Below are positions 23,803 to 32,065 of a stretch of DNA of 45,818 nucleotides, one piece after another. The DNA comes from Oscillospiraceae bacterium (GTDB lineage Bacteria > Bacillota > Clostridia > Oscillospirales > Acutalibacteraceae), in the NCBI GenBank assembly GCA_015066065.1, contig SVPB01000007.1, positions 1-45,818 on the forward strand, read 5' to 3'. Position 1 is the first letter of the stretch. Each line of letters begins with the position of its first letter. The notes beneath the pieces are model-generated. The model made no database searches. It was not told the DNA's origin and worked only from the letters and a program-made list of their open reading frames with translations. Both the position numbers and the translations under genes were made by a program.

Positions 23803-25746
23803 ATGGAAAAACCGAAGTTTTATCTGACCACCGCCATTGCGTACGCCAGCCGTAAGCCTCATGTTGGCAACGTATACGACATCGTGTTGGCGGATATGAT
23901 CGCCCGTTACAAGCGTATGATGGGCTTTGACGTGCGTTTTCTCACCGGCTCGGATGAGCACGGACAAAAGATCGAGGAATATGCTCAGCAGGCTGGTATG
24001 TCCCCACAGGACTACGTAGACAATACCGCCGCCACCATCAAGGCGGTGTGGGACAGCATGAACGTTACCTATGATCGGTTTATCCGTACCACCGACGAGG
24101 ATCACGTCAAGGTCATCCAGAAGATTTTCCGCAAGCTGTATGAGCAGGGAGACATCTATAAGAGCAGCTACGAGGGCAAGTACTGTGTGCCCTGCGAGAG
24201 CTTTTACACCCCCTCTCAGCTGGTGGACGGCAAATGCCCCGACTGCGGCCGGGACTGCGTTGATGCCAAAGAGGAGGCCTACTTCCTCAAGCTTGGCAAG
24301 TATCAGGATCGCCTGCTGAAGTATTACGAGGACAACCCCGACTTCTTTGCGCCGGTCTCCCGCCGCAACGAGATGATTAACAACTTCCTCAAGCCCGGTC
24401 TCAACGACCTGTGCGTATCTCGCTCCTCTTTCAAGTGGGGTATCCCGGTGGACTTTGACGACAAGCACGTGGTATACGTGTGGCTGGATGCTCTGTCCAA
24501 CTACATCACCGGCTGTGGCTACGATCCGGACGGCTCCTCCGACATGTATAAAAAATACTGGCCTGCCGATCTGCACGTCATCGGCAAAGATATTGTGCGT
24601 TTCCACACCATCTACTGGCCCATCATCCTGATGGCGCTGGGGGAGGAACTGCCCCGGCAGGTGCTGGGACACCCCTGGCTGCTGTCCGGCGAGGATAAGA
24701 TGAGCAAATCCAAGGGTAACGTCTTGTACGCCGACGAGCTGGCCCGGCGGTTTGGTACCGATGCTATCCGGTGGTATCTGCTGGCAGAGATGCCCTTCGC
24801 CCAGGACGGCACCATCACCTACGAGAATATCATCAACCGCTACAACGCCGATCTGGCCAATACGCTGGGTAACCTGGTCAACCGCTCCATCGCCATGACC
24901 AACAAGTACTTTGGCGGTTCCGTCCACAAGCCCACTGCCATAGCTGCGGAGGATGAGGATCTCCTCAACGTCTGTCACGACACGGTGGAAAAGTACAAGG
25001 CACTGATGGATACCTGGCACAACGCCGATGCCGCCGAAGTGGTGATGAACCTGGCCAAGCGGTGCAACAAATACATCGACGAAACGGCCCCCTGGGCCTT
25101 GGCCAAGGACGAAGCTAACAAAGCCCGTCTCGAAGCAGTGCTGTACAATCTGCTGGACTGCATTCGGGTGTTGGGCATCCTGCTGACCCCCTTCATGCCG
25201 GATACCGGCGTGGCCATCCACGGTCAGCTGCAGACCGACGAAACGGTGTGTGGCATGGAGGCCGCCCACTTTGGTGCGGCAGACACCTATGCCGTGGGCA
25301 CGCCTTCTCCCCTCTTTGCCCGTATCGATGCCGAAAAGATGCTGGCGGACATTGCCGCCGAAATGGAAACGGCCGCCGAGGAAGAGAACCCCGGTATCGC
25401 CTTCCTGCCGGAGATCGCCTACGATGATTTTGCCAAGATCGACCTGCGAGTGGCGGAGATCGTTGCCTGCGAGCCCATCAAGAAAGCTAAAAAGTTGCTG
25501 AAGCTGACCCTCAACGATGGCACCAAGGAGCCGCGCACGGTGTGCTCCGGCATTGCGCCCTGGTACACGCCGGAACAGCTGACCGGCCGCAGGATCGTAC
25601 TGGTCGCCAACCTGAAACCGGTCAAGCTCTGCGGCGTGGAAAGTGCCGGTATGATCCTGGCCGCTTCCGAAGCCAAAGAGGACGGCAGCGAGGACGTGAA
25701 GGTGCTGTTTGTGGACGAAATGACCCCCGGCAGCGCCATCCACTGA
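23803..25746 (+). CDS. metG: Methionyl-tRNA synthetase
   Basis: This class I aminoacyl-tRNA synthetase charges tRNA-Met. The 647-residue protein has the HIGH-type motif HVGN at residue 20, a zinc-binding knuckle (CVPCESFYTPSQLVDGKCPDCGRDC), and the KMSKS loop in GEDKMSKSKGN. After the anticodon-binding helices, the C-terminal about 110 residues are an OB-fold tRNA-binding domain (FAKIDLRVAEIVACEPIKKAKKLLKLTL), as in dimeric long-form MetRS. ATG at 23803 follows an AAGGGAGG site. The flavin reductase gene starts 14 nt downstream and valS follows, so the three are one operon. Confidence 0.97.
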   Translation: MEKPKFYLTTAIAYASRKPHVGNVYDIVLADMIARYKRMMGFDVRFLTGSDEHGQKIEEYAQQAGMSPQDYVDNTAATIKAVWDSMNVTYDRFIRTTDEDHVKVIQKIFRKLYEQGDIYKSSYEGKYCVPCESFYTPSQLVDGKCPDCGRDCVDAKEEAYFLKLGKYQDRLLKYYEDNPDFFAPVSRRNEMINNFLKPGLNDLCVSRSSFKWGIPVDFDDKHVVYVWLDALSNYITGCGYDPDGSSDMYKKYWPADLHVIGKDIVRFHTIYWPIILMALGEELPRQVLGHPWLLSGEDKMSKSKGNVLYADELARRFGTDAIRWYLLAEMPFAQDGTITYENIINRYNADLANTLGNLVNRSIAMTNKYFGGSVHKPTAIAAEDEDLLNVCHDTVEKYKALMDTWHNADAAEVVMNLAKRCNKYIDETAPWALAKDEANKARLEAVLYNLLDCIRVLGILLTPFMPDTGVAIHGQLQTDETVCGMEAAHFGAADTYAVGTPSPLFARIDAEKMLADIAAEMETAAEEENPGIAFLPEIAYDDFAKIDLRVAEIVACEPIKKAKKLLKLTLNDGTKEPRTVCSGIAPWYTPEQLTGRRIVLVANLKPVKLCGVESAGMILAASEAKEDGSEDVKVLFVDEMTPGSAIH

Positions 25747-25760
25747 GCGAGGATGACGCT

Positions 25761-26267
25761 ATGCATCAGTTTGTAGAGATCGCACCCGAGGAAATACGGG
25801 AGAACACCTTTTCTCTCATCGGGAAAGAATGGATGCTCATCACCGCCGGTCAGCCGGATGACCTCAACACCATGACAGCCAGCTGGGGCGGTCTGGGGGT
25901 ACTGTGGAACAAGCCGGTGAGCTTCTGCTTTGTGCGGCCGACCCGGTACACCTATGCGTATCTGGAAAAGGAAGAATATTACACCCTGTCGTTTTTGGAA
26001 TCGGGGTGTCGGCCGGCGCTACAGCTGTGCGGCACCCACTCGGGGCGTGACATGGATAAGATAGCCGCCGCCGGGCTAACCGTGCGGAAGGATGAGGCTG
26101 CCCCCTACTTTGACCAAGCGGTCATGGCCCTGCTATGCCGTAAGATAGCGGTGCAGGATATCGACCCCACCGGGTTCATTGACCCGGCGATTGCCGGACA
26201 TTATCATGACGATTACCACCGTGTGTACATTGGTGAGATCGTTAAGGTGTTACGAAGAAAGGATTAA
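25761..26267 (+). CDS. Flavin reductase-like domain protein
   Basis: This 168-residue protein belongs to the flavin reductase-like, FMN-binding split-barrel family: FSLIGKEWMLITAGQPDDLNTMTASWGGLGVLWNKPVSFCFVRPTRYTYAYLEKEEYYTLSFL. The TASWGG block and the RPTRYT block are typical FMN-contact regions. The ORF track starts at 25542, inside metG in another frame. ATG 25761, with an AGGATG-type site upstream, is the real start. It is sandwiched between metG and valS with gaps of 14 and 4 nt. Its electron partners and any link to tRNA charging are unknown. Confidence 0.85.
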   Translation: MHQFVEIAPEEIRENTFSLIGKEWMLITAGQPDDLNTMTASWGGLGVLWNKPVSFCFVRPTRYTYAYLEKEEYYTLSFLESGCRPALQLCGTHSGRDMDKIAAAGLTVRKDEAAPYFDQAVMALLCRKIAVQDIDPTGFIDPAIAGHYHDDYHRVYIGEIVKVLRRKD

Positions 26268-26271
26268 GACT

Positions 26272-28980
26272 ATGGAACGCAAAGAACTGGCGAAGGTGTA
26301 TGACCCTCGCGAAGTAGAGAAACGCATCTACCAATTCTGGCTGGATGGAGGGTATTTCCACGCTACTGCCCACGCCAAGGATGAGAACGGTGTGGAGAAA
26401 AAGCCCTACACCGTAATGATGCCGCCTCCCAACATCACCGGGCAGCTGCACATGGGACACGCCCTGGATAACACCCTGCAGGACATCCTGATCCGGTTCC
26501 GCCGGATGCAGGGCTACGAAACCCTGTGGATGCCCGGCACCGACCACGCCTCCATTGCCACCGAAGCCAAGGTGGTAGAGGCCATGCGTGCCGAGGGACT
26601 GACCAAGGACATGCTGGGTCGGGACGGATTCCTGGAGCGTGCGTGGGCCTGGAAGGAAAAATACGGCAGCCGCATCGTCAGCCAGCTGAAAACCATCGGT
26701 TCCAGCTGTGACTGGGAACGGGAGCGCTTTACCATGGATGAAGGCTGTTCCAAGGCGGTCAAGGAGGTCTTTGTCCGGCTGTATGAGCAGGGGCTCATCT
26801 ACCGCGGCAACCGCATGGTTAACTGGTGTCCTACCTGCAACACCTCCATCTCTGATGCGGAGGTAGAGTATGAGGAGCAGCAAGGGCATTTCTGGCACCT
26901 GCTGTATACCGTCAAGGAGACCGGCGAGCAGCTGGAACTGGCCACCACCCGTCCCGAGACCATGCTGGGCGATACCGCCGTGGCCATCAACGCCGAAGAC
27001 GAGCGCTATGCGCATCTGCACGGCTGTCACGTCATTCTTCCTCTGCTGAATAAAGAGATCCCCATCGTGTGCGATGAGCACGCCGATATGACCAAGGGTA
27101 CCGGTGTTGTGAAGATCACCCCGGCCCATGACCCCAACGACTTTGAGGTGGGACGCCGTCACGATCTGCCGGTGGTACGGGTGTTCACCTACGACGGCCA
27201 CCTTACCGGCGCCGCCGATAAAGCAGCCGCCGAGGAGCTGGTGGCTTCCGGCCGTGCCGCCGTGGATGAGCCGGAGGTGCTGGATTGCGGCAAGTATGCC
27301 GGTATGACCACCATGGAGGCCCGCAAGGCCATTCTGGCCGATCTGGAGGCCGGCGGCTACCTTAAGGAGACCGAAGACCTGACCCACGATGTAGGCACCT
27401 GCTATCGCTGTCACAAGACCATCGAGCCTATGGTGTCCAAGCAATGGTTTGTTAAGATGGAGCCCCTGGCTGGCCCTGCCATTGAAGCGGTGGAGAAAGG
27501 CGAGATCACCTTTGTACCTGAACGGTTTACCAAAAACTACCTCAACTGGATGCGTGCCACCCGTGACTGGTGCATTTCCCGTCAGCTGTGGTGGGGACAC
27601 CAGATCCCGGCCTGGTACTGCGATGATTGCGGCGAGATGGTGGTAGCCAAGGACGCTCCCACTGTTTGCCCTAAATGCGGCAGCGTTCACATGACCCAGG
27701 ACCCGGATACCCTGGACACCTGGTTCTCCTCTGCTCTGTGGCCCTTCTCCACCTTGGGATGGCCGGATAACACGGAGGAGCTGGATTACTTCTACCCCAC
27801 CGACACCTTGGTCACCGGCTACGATATCATCGGCTTCTGGGTAAGCCGCATGATCTTCTCCGGTCTGGCCTACACCGGAAAATCCCCCTTTAAGACGGTG
27901 CTCATCCACGGTCTGGTGCGTGACTCTCAGGGGCGTAAGATGTCCAAGTCTCTGGGCAACGGCGTCGATCCCCTGGAGGAGATCGACAAGTACGGTGCCG
28001 ATGCCCTGCGCTTTATGCTGGCTACCGGTAACAGCCCCGGAAACGATATGCGCTATATGACCGACAAGGTAGAAGCCTCCCGTAACTTCGCCAACAAGCT
28101 GTGGAACGCCGCCCGGTTTATCCTGATGAACCTGGAAGGCCACACCGTGACGCTGTCCCTGCCAGATACCCTGACCTTGGAGGATAAGTGGATCCTCTCC
28201 AAGTTTAATGATCTGACCCGGGCGGTCACCGAGAACCTGGAGAAGTTTGAACTGGGTATTGCGGTGCAGAAGCTGTATGACTTTATCTGGGATAACTTCT
28301 GCGACTGGTACATCGAGCTGTGTAAGTCCCGTCTGCAGAGCGACGGCGCCGACAACGCCCGTCAGGTGCTGGTGTACGTCATGACCGGTATGCTCAAGCT
28401 GCTGCATCCCTTCATGCCCTTCATCACCGAGGAGATCTGGCAGTCTCTGCCCCATGAAGGCGAGACCCTCATGTGCGCTTGCTGGCCGACCTACGACGAG
28501 ACTCTTTCCTTCCCCGGTGAGGAGAAGGAAATGGAGCGCATTATGGAGGCGATCCGCGGCATCCGCAACCGCCGTGCTGAGATGAACGTGCCCCCCTCCA
28601 AAAAGGCGGATCTGTATATTGAGACCGCCTTTGCGGACACCTTTACTGCCGGTATCCCCTTCCTGCAGCGGTTGGCTTCTGCCGCCGACGTCAAGGTAGG
28701 CGAAAGCTTTGCGGTGGAAGGAACGGTCAACATCGTTACGGCCGACGCCACCGTGAAGATTCCTCTCAACGAGCTGGTGGATAAAGCTGCCGAATTGGCT
28801 CGCCTGGAAAAGGAAAAAGCCAACGTGCAAAAACAGCTGGACGGTGTACGTGCCCGCCTGAATAACAAGGCCTTTACCGACAAGGCACCCGAGGCCGTGG
28901 TCAACGGTGCCAAAGCGCAGGCCGCCCAGTTGGAAGAGAAGCTGGCTCTGCTCATCCAGTCTATGGAACAGATGCAATAA
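26272..28980 (+). CDS. valS: Valyl-tRNA synthetase
   Basis: This is a 902-residue class I synthetase for tRNA-Val. The HIGH motif is HMGH in NITGQLHMGHALDNT, and the KMSKS loop is DSQGRKMSKSLGNG. The CP1 editing domain has TTRPETMLGDTAVAI and GTGVVKITPAHDPNDFEVG. NWCPTCNTSISDAEV and the CDDCGEMVVAKDAPTVCPKCGS zinc knuckle are present. The C-terminal coiled-coil arm is AELARLEKEKANVQKQLDGVRARL. The ATG at 26272 was chosen (AAAGGA upstream, inside the end of the flavin reductase gene) instead of 26179. It is the last gene of the metG operon and is followed by a strong terminator. Confidence 0.97.
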   Translation: MERKELAKVYDPREVEKRIYQFWLDGGYFHATAHAKDENGVEKKPYTVMMPPPNITGQLHMGHALDNTLQDILIRFRRMQGYETLWMPGTDHASIATEAKVVEAMRAEGLTKDMLGRDGFLERAWAWKEKYGSRIVSQLKTIGSSCDWERERFTMDEGCSKAVKEVFVRLYEQGLIYRGNRMVNWCPTCNTSISDAEVEYEEQQGHFWHLLYTVKETGEQLELATTRPETMLGDTAVAINAEDERYAHLHGCHVILPLLNKEIPIVCDEHADMTKGTGVVKITPAHDPNDFEVGRRHDLPVVRVFTYDGHLTGAADKAAAEELVASGRAAVDEPEVLDCGKYAGMTTMEARKAILADLEAGGYLKETEDLTHDVGTCYRCHKTIEPMVSKQWFVKMEPLAGPAIEAVEKGEITFVPERFTKNYLNWMRATRDWCISRQLWWGHQIPAWYCDDCGEMVVAKDAPTVCPKCGSVHMTQDPDTLDTWFSSALWPFSTLGWPDNTEELDYFYPTDTLVTGYDIIGFWVSRMIFSGLAYTGKSPFKTVLIHGLVRDSQGRKMSKSLGNGVDPLEEIDKYGADALRFMLATGNSPGNDMRYMTDKVEASRNFANKLWNAARFILMNLEGHTVTLSLPDTLTLEDKWILSKFNDLTRAVTENLEKFELGIAVQKLYDFIWDNFCDWYIELCKSRLQSDGADNARQVLVYVMTGMLKLLHPFMPFITEEIWQSLPHEGETLMCACWPTYDETLSFPGEEKEMERIMEAIRGIRNRRAEMNVPPSKKADLYIETAFADTFTAGIPFLQRLASAADVKVGESFAVEGTVNIVTADATVKIPLNELVDKAAELARLEKEKANVQKQLDGVRARLNNKAFTDKAPEAVVNGAKAQAAQLEEKLALLIQSMEQMQ

Positions 28981-28997
28981 CGTCTCGACAAGAAAAA

Positions 28998-29030
28998 GGC
29001 TCCGCCGATGGTACGGCGGAGCCTTTCTTG
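28998..29030. terminator. Terminator between valS and the convergent pfkB-family gene
   Basis: GGCTCCGCC-GATGGTAC-GGCGGAGCC is a perfect 9-bp stem with TTTCTTG after it and AGAAAAA before it. It can serve both convergent transcripts. Confidence 0.88.
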
Positions 29031-29037
29031 TATGCAT

Positions 29038-29928
29038 TTATCGTAACAGCTCTTCGATCTTTTCCCGGGTAGCCAGATGAGCACTAGCGGCGGTAGCGGC
29101 CCCGGCGGCATTAGCCAGACGTAAGGCGTAATCGCTCCCCTGAGGATACCCTGCCAAAAAGCCGGCCACCATAGAGTCACCGGCGCCTACGGTGTCGGTC
29201 ACCTCAACCGTTAAAGCCGGTACCCGTCGTACACGGCCCGCGGCATCCACCAGCATAGCCCCCTCACCGCCCAGGGAGATGAGCACATTTTCGGCGCCTT
29301 TATCCTGCAGCTGACGGGCCGCATTGACGAGGGAGGCGTCATCCGATAAGGACCGTCCCACCAAGCCTTCCAGCTCCCGGCGGTTGGGCTTGATAAGAAA
29401 CGGCTTGTGGCATAGGGTGCACAGCAGCTGTTCCCCGGTGGCATCCACGACAAAACGAACACCTCTGCCAGACAGCAAGGCCATGATCTGTCCGTAAAGA
29501 TCCTGGGGCAAGCTGGCAGGAATACTGCCGGCCAACACCAAGGTGTCCCCCATCGTCAAGGCAGACAGCTTACCATACAATGCCGTCAGGGCATCCGCCG
29601 GAATCGTGGGGCCGGCGGCATTAATCTCGGTCTCGCAAGCACCTTGGAGCTTGACGTTGACACGCGTATGTCCCTTGGTCAATCGGATGAAATCCGCCGG
29701 AATCCCGGCGGCGCACACCGCACGGCAGAGCGCATCGCCGGTAAAACCGGCCACAAACCCCAGGGCGGTCGTCTCCACCCCCAGGCGAGACAGCACCGCA
29801 GACACATTGATGCCCTTGCCGCCAAAACGGAACAGATCCTTCCCGGAACGGTTGGTCTCGCCCAAACGCAGGTCGTCCACCTGCATCAGGTAATCCAGCG
29901 CCGGATTGCAGGTCAAGGTATAGATCAT
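29038..29928 (-). CDS. PfkB-family sugar-phosphate kinase, probable 1-phosphofructokinase
   Basis: This 296-residue kinase of the 1-phosphofructokinase/tagatose-6-phosphate kinase branch starts MIYTLTCNPALDYLMQVDDLRLGETNRS. It has the substrate-binding FRFGGKGINVSAVLSRLG, and the C-terminal signature DTVGAGDSMVAGFLAGY contains the catalytic Asp and anion hole. The ORF track begins 40 codons earlier, but ATG 29928 has GGAGG upstream and the family start. No PTS or fru regulator is adjacent, so fructose-1-phosphate as substrate is an inference and tagatose-6-phosphate is an alternative. It is monocistronic, with a near-perfect promoter. Confidence 0.82.
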   Translation of the reverse strand: MIYTLTCNPALDYLMQVDDLRLGETNRSGKDLFRFGGKGINVSAVLSRLGVETTALGFVAGFTGDALCRAVCAAGIPADFIRLTKGHTRVNVKLQGACETEINAAGPTIPADALTALYGKLSALTMGDTLVLAGSIPASLPQDLYGQIMALLSGRGVRFVVDATGEQLLCTLCHKPFLIKPNRRELEGLVGRSLSDDASLVNAARQLQDKGAENVLISLGGEGAMLVDAAGRVRRVPALTVEVTDTVGAGDSMVAGFLAGYPQGSDYALRLANAAGAATAASAHLATREKIEELLR

Positions 29929-29953
29929 GGTATCGCCTCCCTCATGTATCCTC

Positions 29954-29982
29954 ATTATATAAGAATCCGCCCTTCTTGTAAA
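29954..29982 (-). promoter_or_regulatory. Promoter of the pfkB-family gene
   Basis: On the minus strand TTTACA (29977-29982), a 17-nt spacer and TATAAT (29954-29959) stand 26 nt before the ATG. This nearly matches the consensus and gives a very short leader. Confidence 0.8.
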
Positions 29983-30008
29983 GATGTGTAAAAAAGTTTT
30001 TATCCCTC

Positions 30009-30037
30009 TTGACAAAAGAGTAGCAGGATGGTATACT
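30009..30037 (+). promoter_or_regulatory. Promoter of the sdpR-sdpI-like operon
   Basis: A perfect TTGACA (30009-30014), a 17-nt spacer and TATACT (30032-30037) lie immediately upstream of the four-part operator described in the next entry. Confidence 0.88.
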
Positions 30038-30038
30038 T

Positions 30039-30067
30039 CATTTAGCATTTAGGTTAAATGTTAAATG
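30039..30067 (+). promoter_or_regulatory. Operator: CATTTA-n-CATTTA-ggt-TAAATG-n-TAAATG
   Basis: Two CATTTA half-sites one base apart face two TAAATG half-sites, separated by GGT. The resulting 13-bp inverted repeat has a single mismatch. It covers the expected transcription start, just after the -10. Placement and symmetry fit an ArsR-type repressor site for the regulator encoded next, which would block its own promoter. Confidence 0.75.
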
Positions 30068-30079
30068 AGGGAGGTTCTT

Positions 30080-30352
30080 ATGGCACTACAAGACACCTTA
30101 CGGGCGCTGGCGGATCCCATCCGCCGGGAAATACTGGATATGCTTAAAAGCGGACGCATGTCGGCCGGTGAGATCGCCGACCGGTTCCCGGTCACGGGCG
30201 CATCGATATCCCGGCATCTGTCGGTGCTCAAGGAAGCCGATCTGATCCGGGACACCCGGGAAGGCAAGTACATTTATTACGAACTGAACGCATCCGTATT
30301 GGAGGAGATTCTATTATGGGTCGCCACCTTGAAAGGAGAGAAGGAACCATGA
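30080..30352 (+). CDS. ArsR/SdpR-type HTH repressor
   Basis: This is a 90-residue winged-helix repressor: MALQDTLRALADPIRREILDMLKSGRMSAGEIADRFPVTGASISRHLSVLKEADLIRDTREGKYIYYELNASVLEEIL. The TGASISRHLSVLKEADL recognition helix and the beta-wing are complete. It lacks the metal-binding Cys of ArsR proper and resembles SdpR of B. subtilis. ATG 30080 is chosen (AGGGAGG 6 nt upstream); the ATG at 30065 lies inside the operator. The stop overlaps the start of the SdpI-like gene (ATGA), so both are made together. By analogy, the membrane partner titrates the repressor when its toxin or stress signal is present. Confidence 0.88.
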   Translation: MALQDTLRALADPIRREILDMLKSGRMSAGEIADRFPVTGASISRHLSVLKEADLIRDTREGKYIYYELNASVLEEILLWVATLKGEKEP

Positions 30353-30990
30353 TCAAAACCCACAAAAAGCTACTGATAGTAACCTCCATTATCATCCTGT
30401 TGCCCACCGTTGCCGGTCTTATCCTTTGGGATCGCCTGCCCCAGGAAGTCCCTACGCACTGGGGGTTTAACGGGCAACCGGACGACTATGCCAGCCGGGA
30501 GGTAGCCGTGTTCCTTCTTCCCCTGCTGATGCTGGCGGTCCAATGGTTGTGTGTGCTGGCAGAGACCTTTGCTACAAAGAACAAACACCAGAACCCCAAG
30601 CTGTTGGGCCTTGTCTTGTGGATCTGCCCATTGATCTCCACCGTCTGCATGACCGGAGTATACGCCTGGGCGCTGGGATACACCTTTCCGGTTGAACGGG
30701 TCATTATCCCTGTTTTGGGTATCCTATTCTGTATCATTGGCAATTACATGCCCAAGTGCCGGCCCAACCGCACCATGGGCATCCGCATCCCGTGGACGAT
30801 GCTAAACGAAGCGACATGGGTAGCTGCCCACCGGCTGACCGGTTGGATATGGACGCTGGGAGGCATCCTGATCCTGCCTTGTGCCCTCCTGCCCCACCCG
30901 TACTTGTTCTGGTGTTTCCTGGGGATCGTATTAGTCATGACACTCGTTCCCATTGTGTATTCCGCCATTCACTACTATCGGAACCGTTAA
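30349..30990 (+). CDS. SdpI-family membrane protein (immunity-type)
   Basis: The 213-residue polytopic membrane protein begins with a DUF1648-type segment (LIVTSIIILLPTVAGLILWDRLPQEVPTHWGFNGQPDDYASREVAVFLLPLLML). It continues with the SdpI core, MPKCRPNRTMGIRIPWTMLNEATWVAAHRLTGWIWTLGG, the best-conserved motif of the family. B. subtilis SdpI gives immunity to the SdpC toxin and sequesters SdpR at the membrane. Here the sdpR-sdpI pair is preserved but no sdpABC-like toxin genes are in the window. Four-base overlap with the repressor gene implies translational coupling. A strong terminator follows. Confidence 0.87.
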   Translation: MIKTHKKLLIVTSIIILLPTVAGLILWDRLPQEVPTHWGFNGQPDDYASREVAVFLLPLLMLAVQWLCVLAETFATKNKHQNPKLLGLVLWICPLISTVCMTGVYAWALGYTFPVERVIIPVLGILFCIIGNYMPKCRPNRTMGIRIPWTMLNEATWVAAHRLTGWIWTLGGILILPCALLPHPYLFWCFLGIVLVMTLVPIVYSAIHYYRNR

Positions 30991-30995
30991 AACGG

Positions 30996-31028
30996 ACGCC
31001 CTCATTCTTCGGAATGGGGGCGTTTTTA
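30996..31028 (+). terminator. Terminator of the sdpR-sdpI-like operon
   Basis: ACGCCCTCATTC-TTCG-GAATGGGGGCGT forms a 12-bp stem with one G-T wobble and a TTCG loop. It starts 6 nt after the stop and is followed by TTTTATC. Confidence 0.9.
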
Positions 31029-31037
31029 TCAAAGAAT

Positions 31038-31066
31038 TGACAAGCCGGTGATTTTGTGGTAAAACA
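31038..31066 (+). promoter_or_regulatory. Candidate promoter of the AraC-family gene
   Basis: TTGACA (31038-31043), a 17-nt spacer and TAAAAC (31061-31066) are followed by a further perfect TATAAT at 31102-31107 with a weak -35. Either or both could drive the AraC-type gene. Confidence 0.55.
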
Positions 31067-31155
31067 TCAATAAAGGCACTGTTTAAAAGAAATTTTTGTA
31101 TTATAATCTTTTCATTATTTGTCATCTTCTTTGATTTTGTATAGGAGGCGCCACT

Positions 31156-31962
31156 ATGTTCTACGTTGAGGCCACACCCCAGATCACCGGGCTGTTCACC
31201 CTGTTCCGCCAAGCCTGCTCACCGGACTTTGTGTTCCATGGAGAGAGCCACAACTTCTGGGAGCTGGTGTGCGTCATGGAGGGACGGGTGCGCGTAGCCG
31301 CCGACGAACAGGTATTTGAGCTGGAAGCCGGGCAGGCGATCCTGCATCCGCCCATGCAGTTTCACAACATCTGTTCCGCCGGTAACACCGCCCCCACCTT
31401 TGTGGTGTGCACCTTCACCGGCGAGCACATCCCCCCCATCACCAACCGTGTCTGCCGCATCCCCAATATGTCCGATGTCAAGGAGATGTACGAGCTGGGA
31501 CGGCGCAGCTACGACTTTTATGCCGACATCCATTTTGCCGGTCCCCACGAGGGGAATCAGGGGCATCGGCTGTTTCTCAAGGAGCTGGAGGCACTGTTGC
31601 TAGGGCTAGCTGATCAGCCCTCCGACACCCGACAAAGTGCCACCCAAAGTGCCCGTAACTACACCCGTATCGTCTCCATTCTGGGGCAACAGGTACCCCG
31701 TCGTATGACGGTGGCCGCTATGGCAAAATGCTGTCAAATGAGCGAGATCAATCTGCAAAAGACCTTTTCCCGATACGCCGGTGTGGGTATCATGGAGTAT
31801 TACACCCGTATGTGCATCCGTCATGCCACCACCCTGCTCAAACAAGGATATTCGGTCAAAGAGACCGCCGCCCAGCTGGGATACGCCGATCAAAACTACT
31901 TCAGCACCGTGTTTAAGCGGATCACCGGCACGACCCCCTCCCAGGCGCTGAAGGAACCGTGA
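31156..31962 (+). CDS. AraC-family transcriptional regulator with cupin sensor domain
   Basis: This is a 268-residue regulator. Residues about 25-90 form a cupin-type sugar-sensing domain (HNFWELVCVMEGRVRVAADEQVFELEAGQAILHPPMQFHNI). Residues about 170-265 carry the two helix-turn-helix units (MTVAAMAKCCQMSEINLQKTFSRYAGVGIMEYYTRMCIRHATTLLKQGYSVKETAAQLGYADQNYFSTVFKRITGTTPSQAL). ATG at 31156 follows GGAGGCG with 7-nt spacing. It stands directly before the GH106-like hydrolase and near a GH78-like hydrolase. It is therefore a likely local activator of glycan use, with a rhamnose-containing ligand as inference. Confidence 0.9.
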   Translation: MFYVEATPQITGLFTLFRQACSPDFVFHGESHNFWELVCVMEGRVRVAADEQVFELEAGQAILHPPMQFHNICSAGNTAPTFVVCTFTGEHIPPITNRVCRIPNMSDVKEMYELGRRSYDFYADIHFAGPHEGNQGHRLFLKELEALLLGLADQPSDTRQSATQSARNYTRIVSILGQQVPRRMTVAAMAKCCQMSEINLQKTFSRYAGVGIMEYYTRMCIRHATTLLKQGYSVKETAAQLGYADQNYFSTVFKRITGTTPSQALKEP

Positions 31963-31969
31963 TAAACAA

Positions 31970-31999
31970 ATCCCCCATTCATTTGGGGGATGTTTTTTT
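31970..31999 (+). terminator. Terminator of the AraC-family gene
   Basis: ATCCCCC-ATTCATTT-GGGGGAT followed by GTTTTTTT, 8 nt after the stop. It separates the regulator from the hydrolase transcript. Confidence 0.9.
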
Positions 32000-32014
32000 G
32001 CCATTTACCAGTCA

Positions 32015-32052
32015 CTATGTTATTATGTTATAATGAAAGTACAATAACATAG
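32015..32052 (+). promoter_or_regulatory. Extended -10 promoter flanked by a 10-bp inverted repeat
   Basis: TGTTATAAT (32026-32034) is an extended -10 element. CTATGTTATT (32015-32024) and AATAACATAG (32043-32052) are perfect inverted arms placed around it, and ATGTTAT is also directly repeated. The right arm ends in the AGGAGG of the GH106-like gene. The arrangement suits an operator; the AraC-type protein is the nearest candidate binder. Confidence 0.6.
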
Positions 32053-32065
32053 GAGGTCAGTCTAT

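Noticed and set aside
26242-29037. A 931-codon antisense frame over valS, and similar frames over metG (23713-25743) and gdhA (8952-9836)
   Set aside because: The sense strands encode clear synthetases and a dehydrogenase with complete motifs. The antisense frames are composition artefacts.
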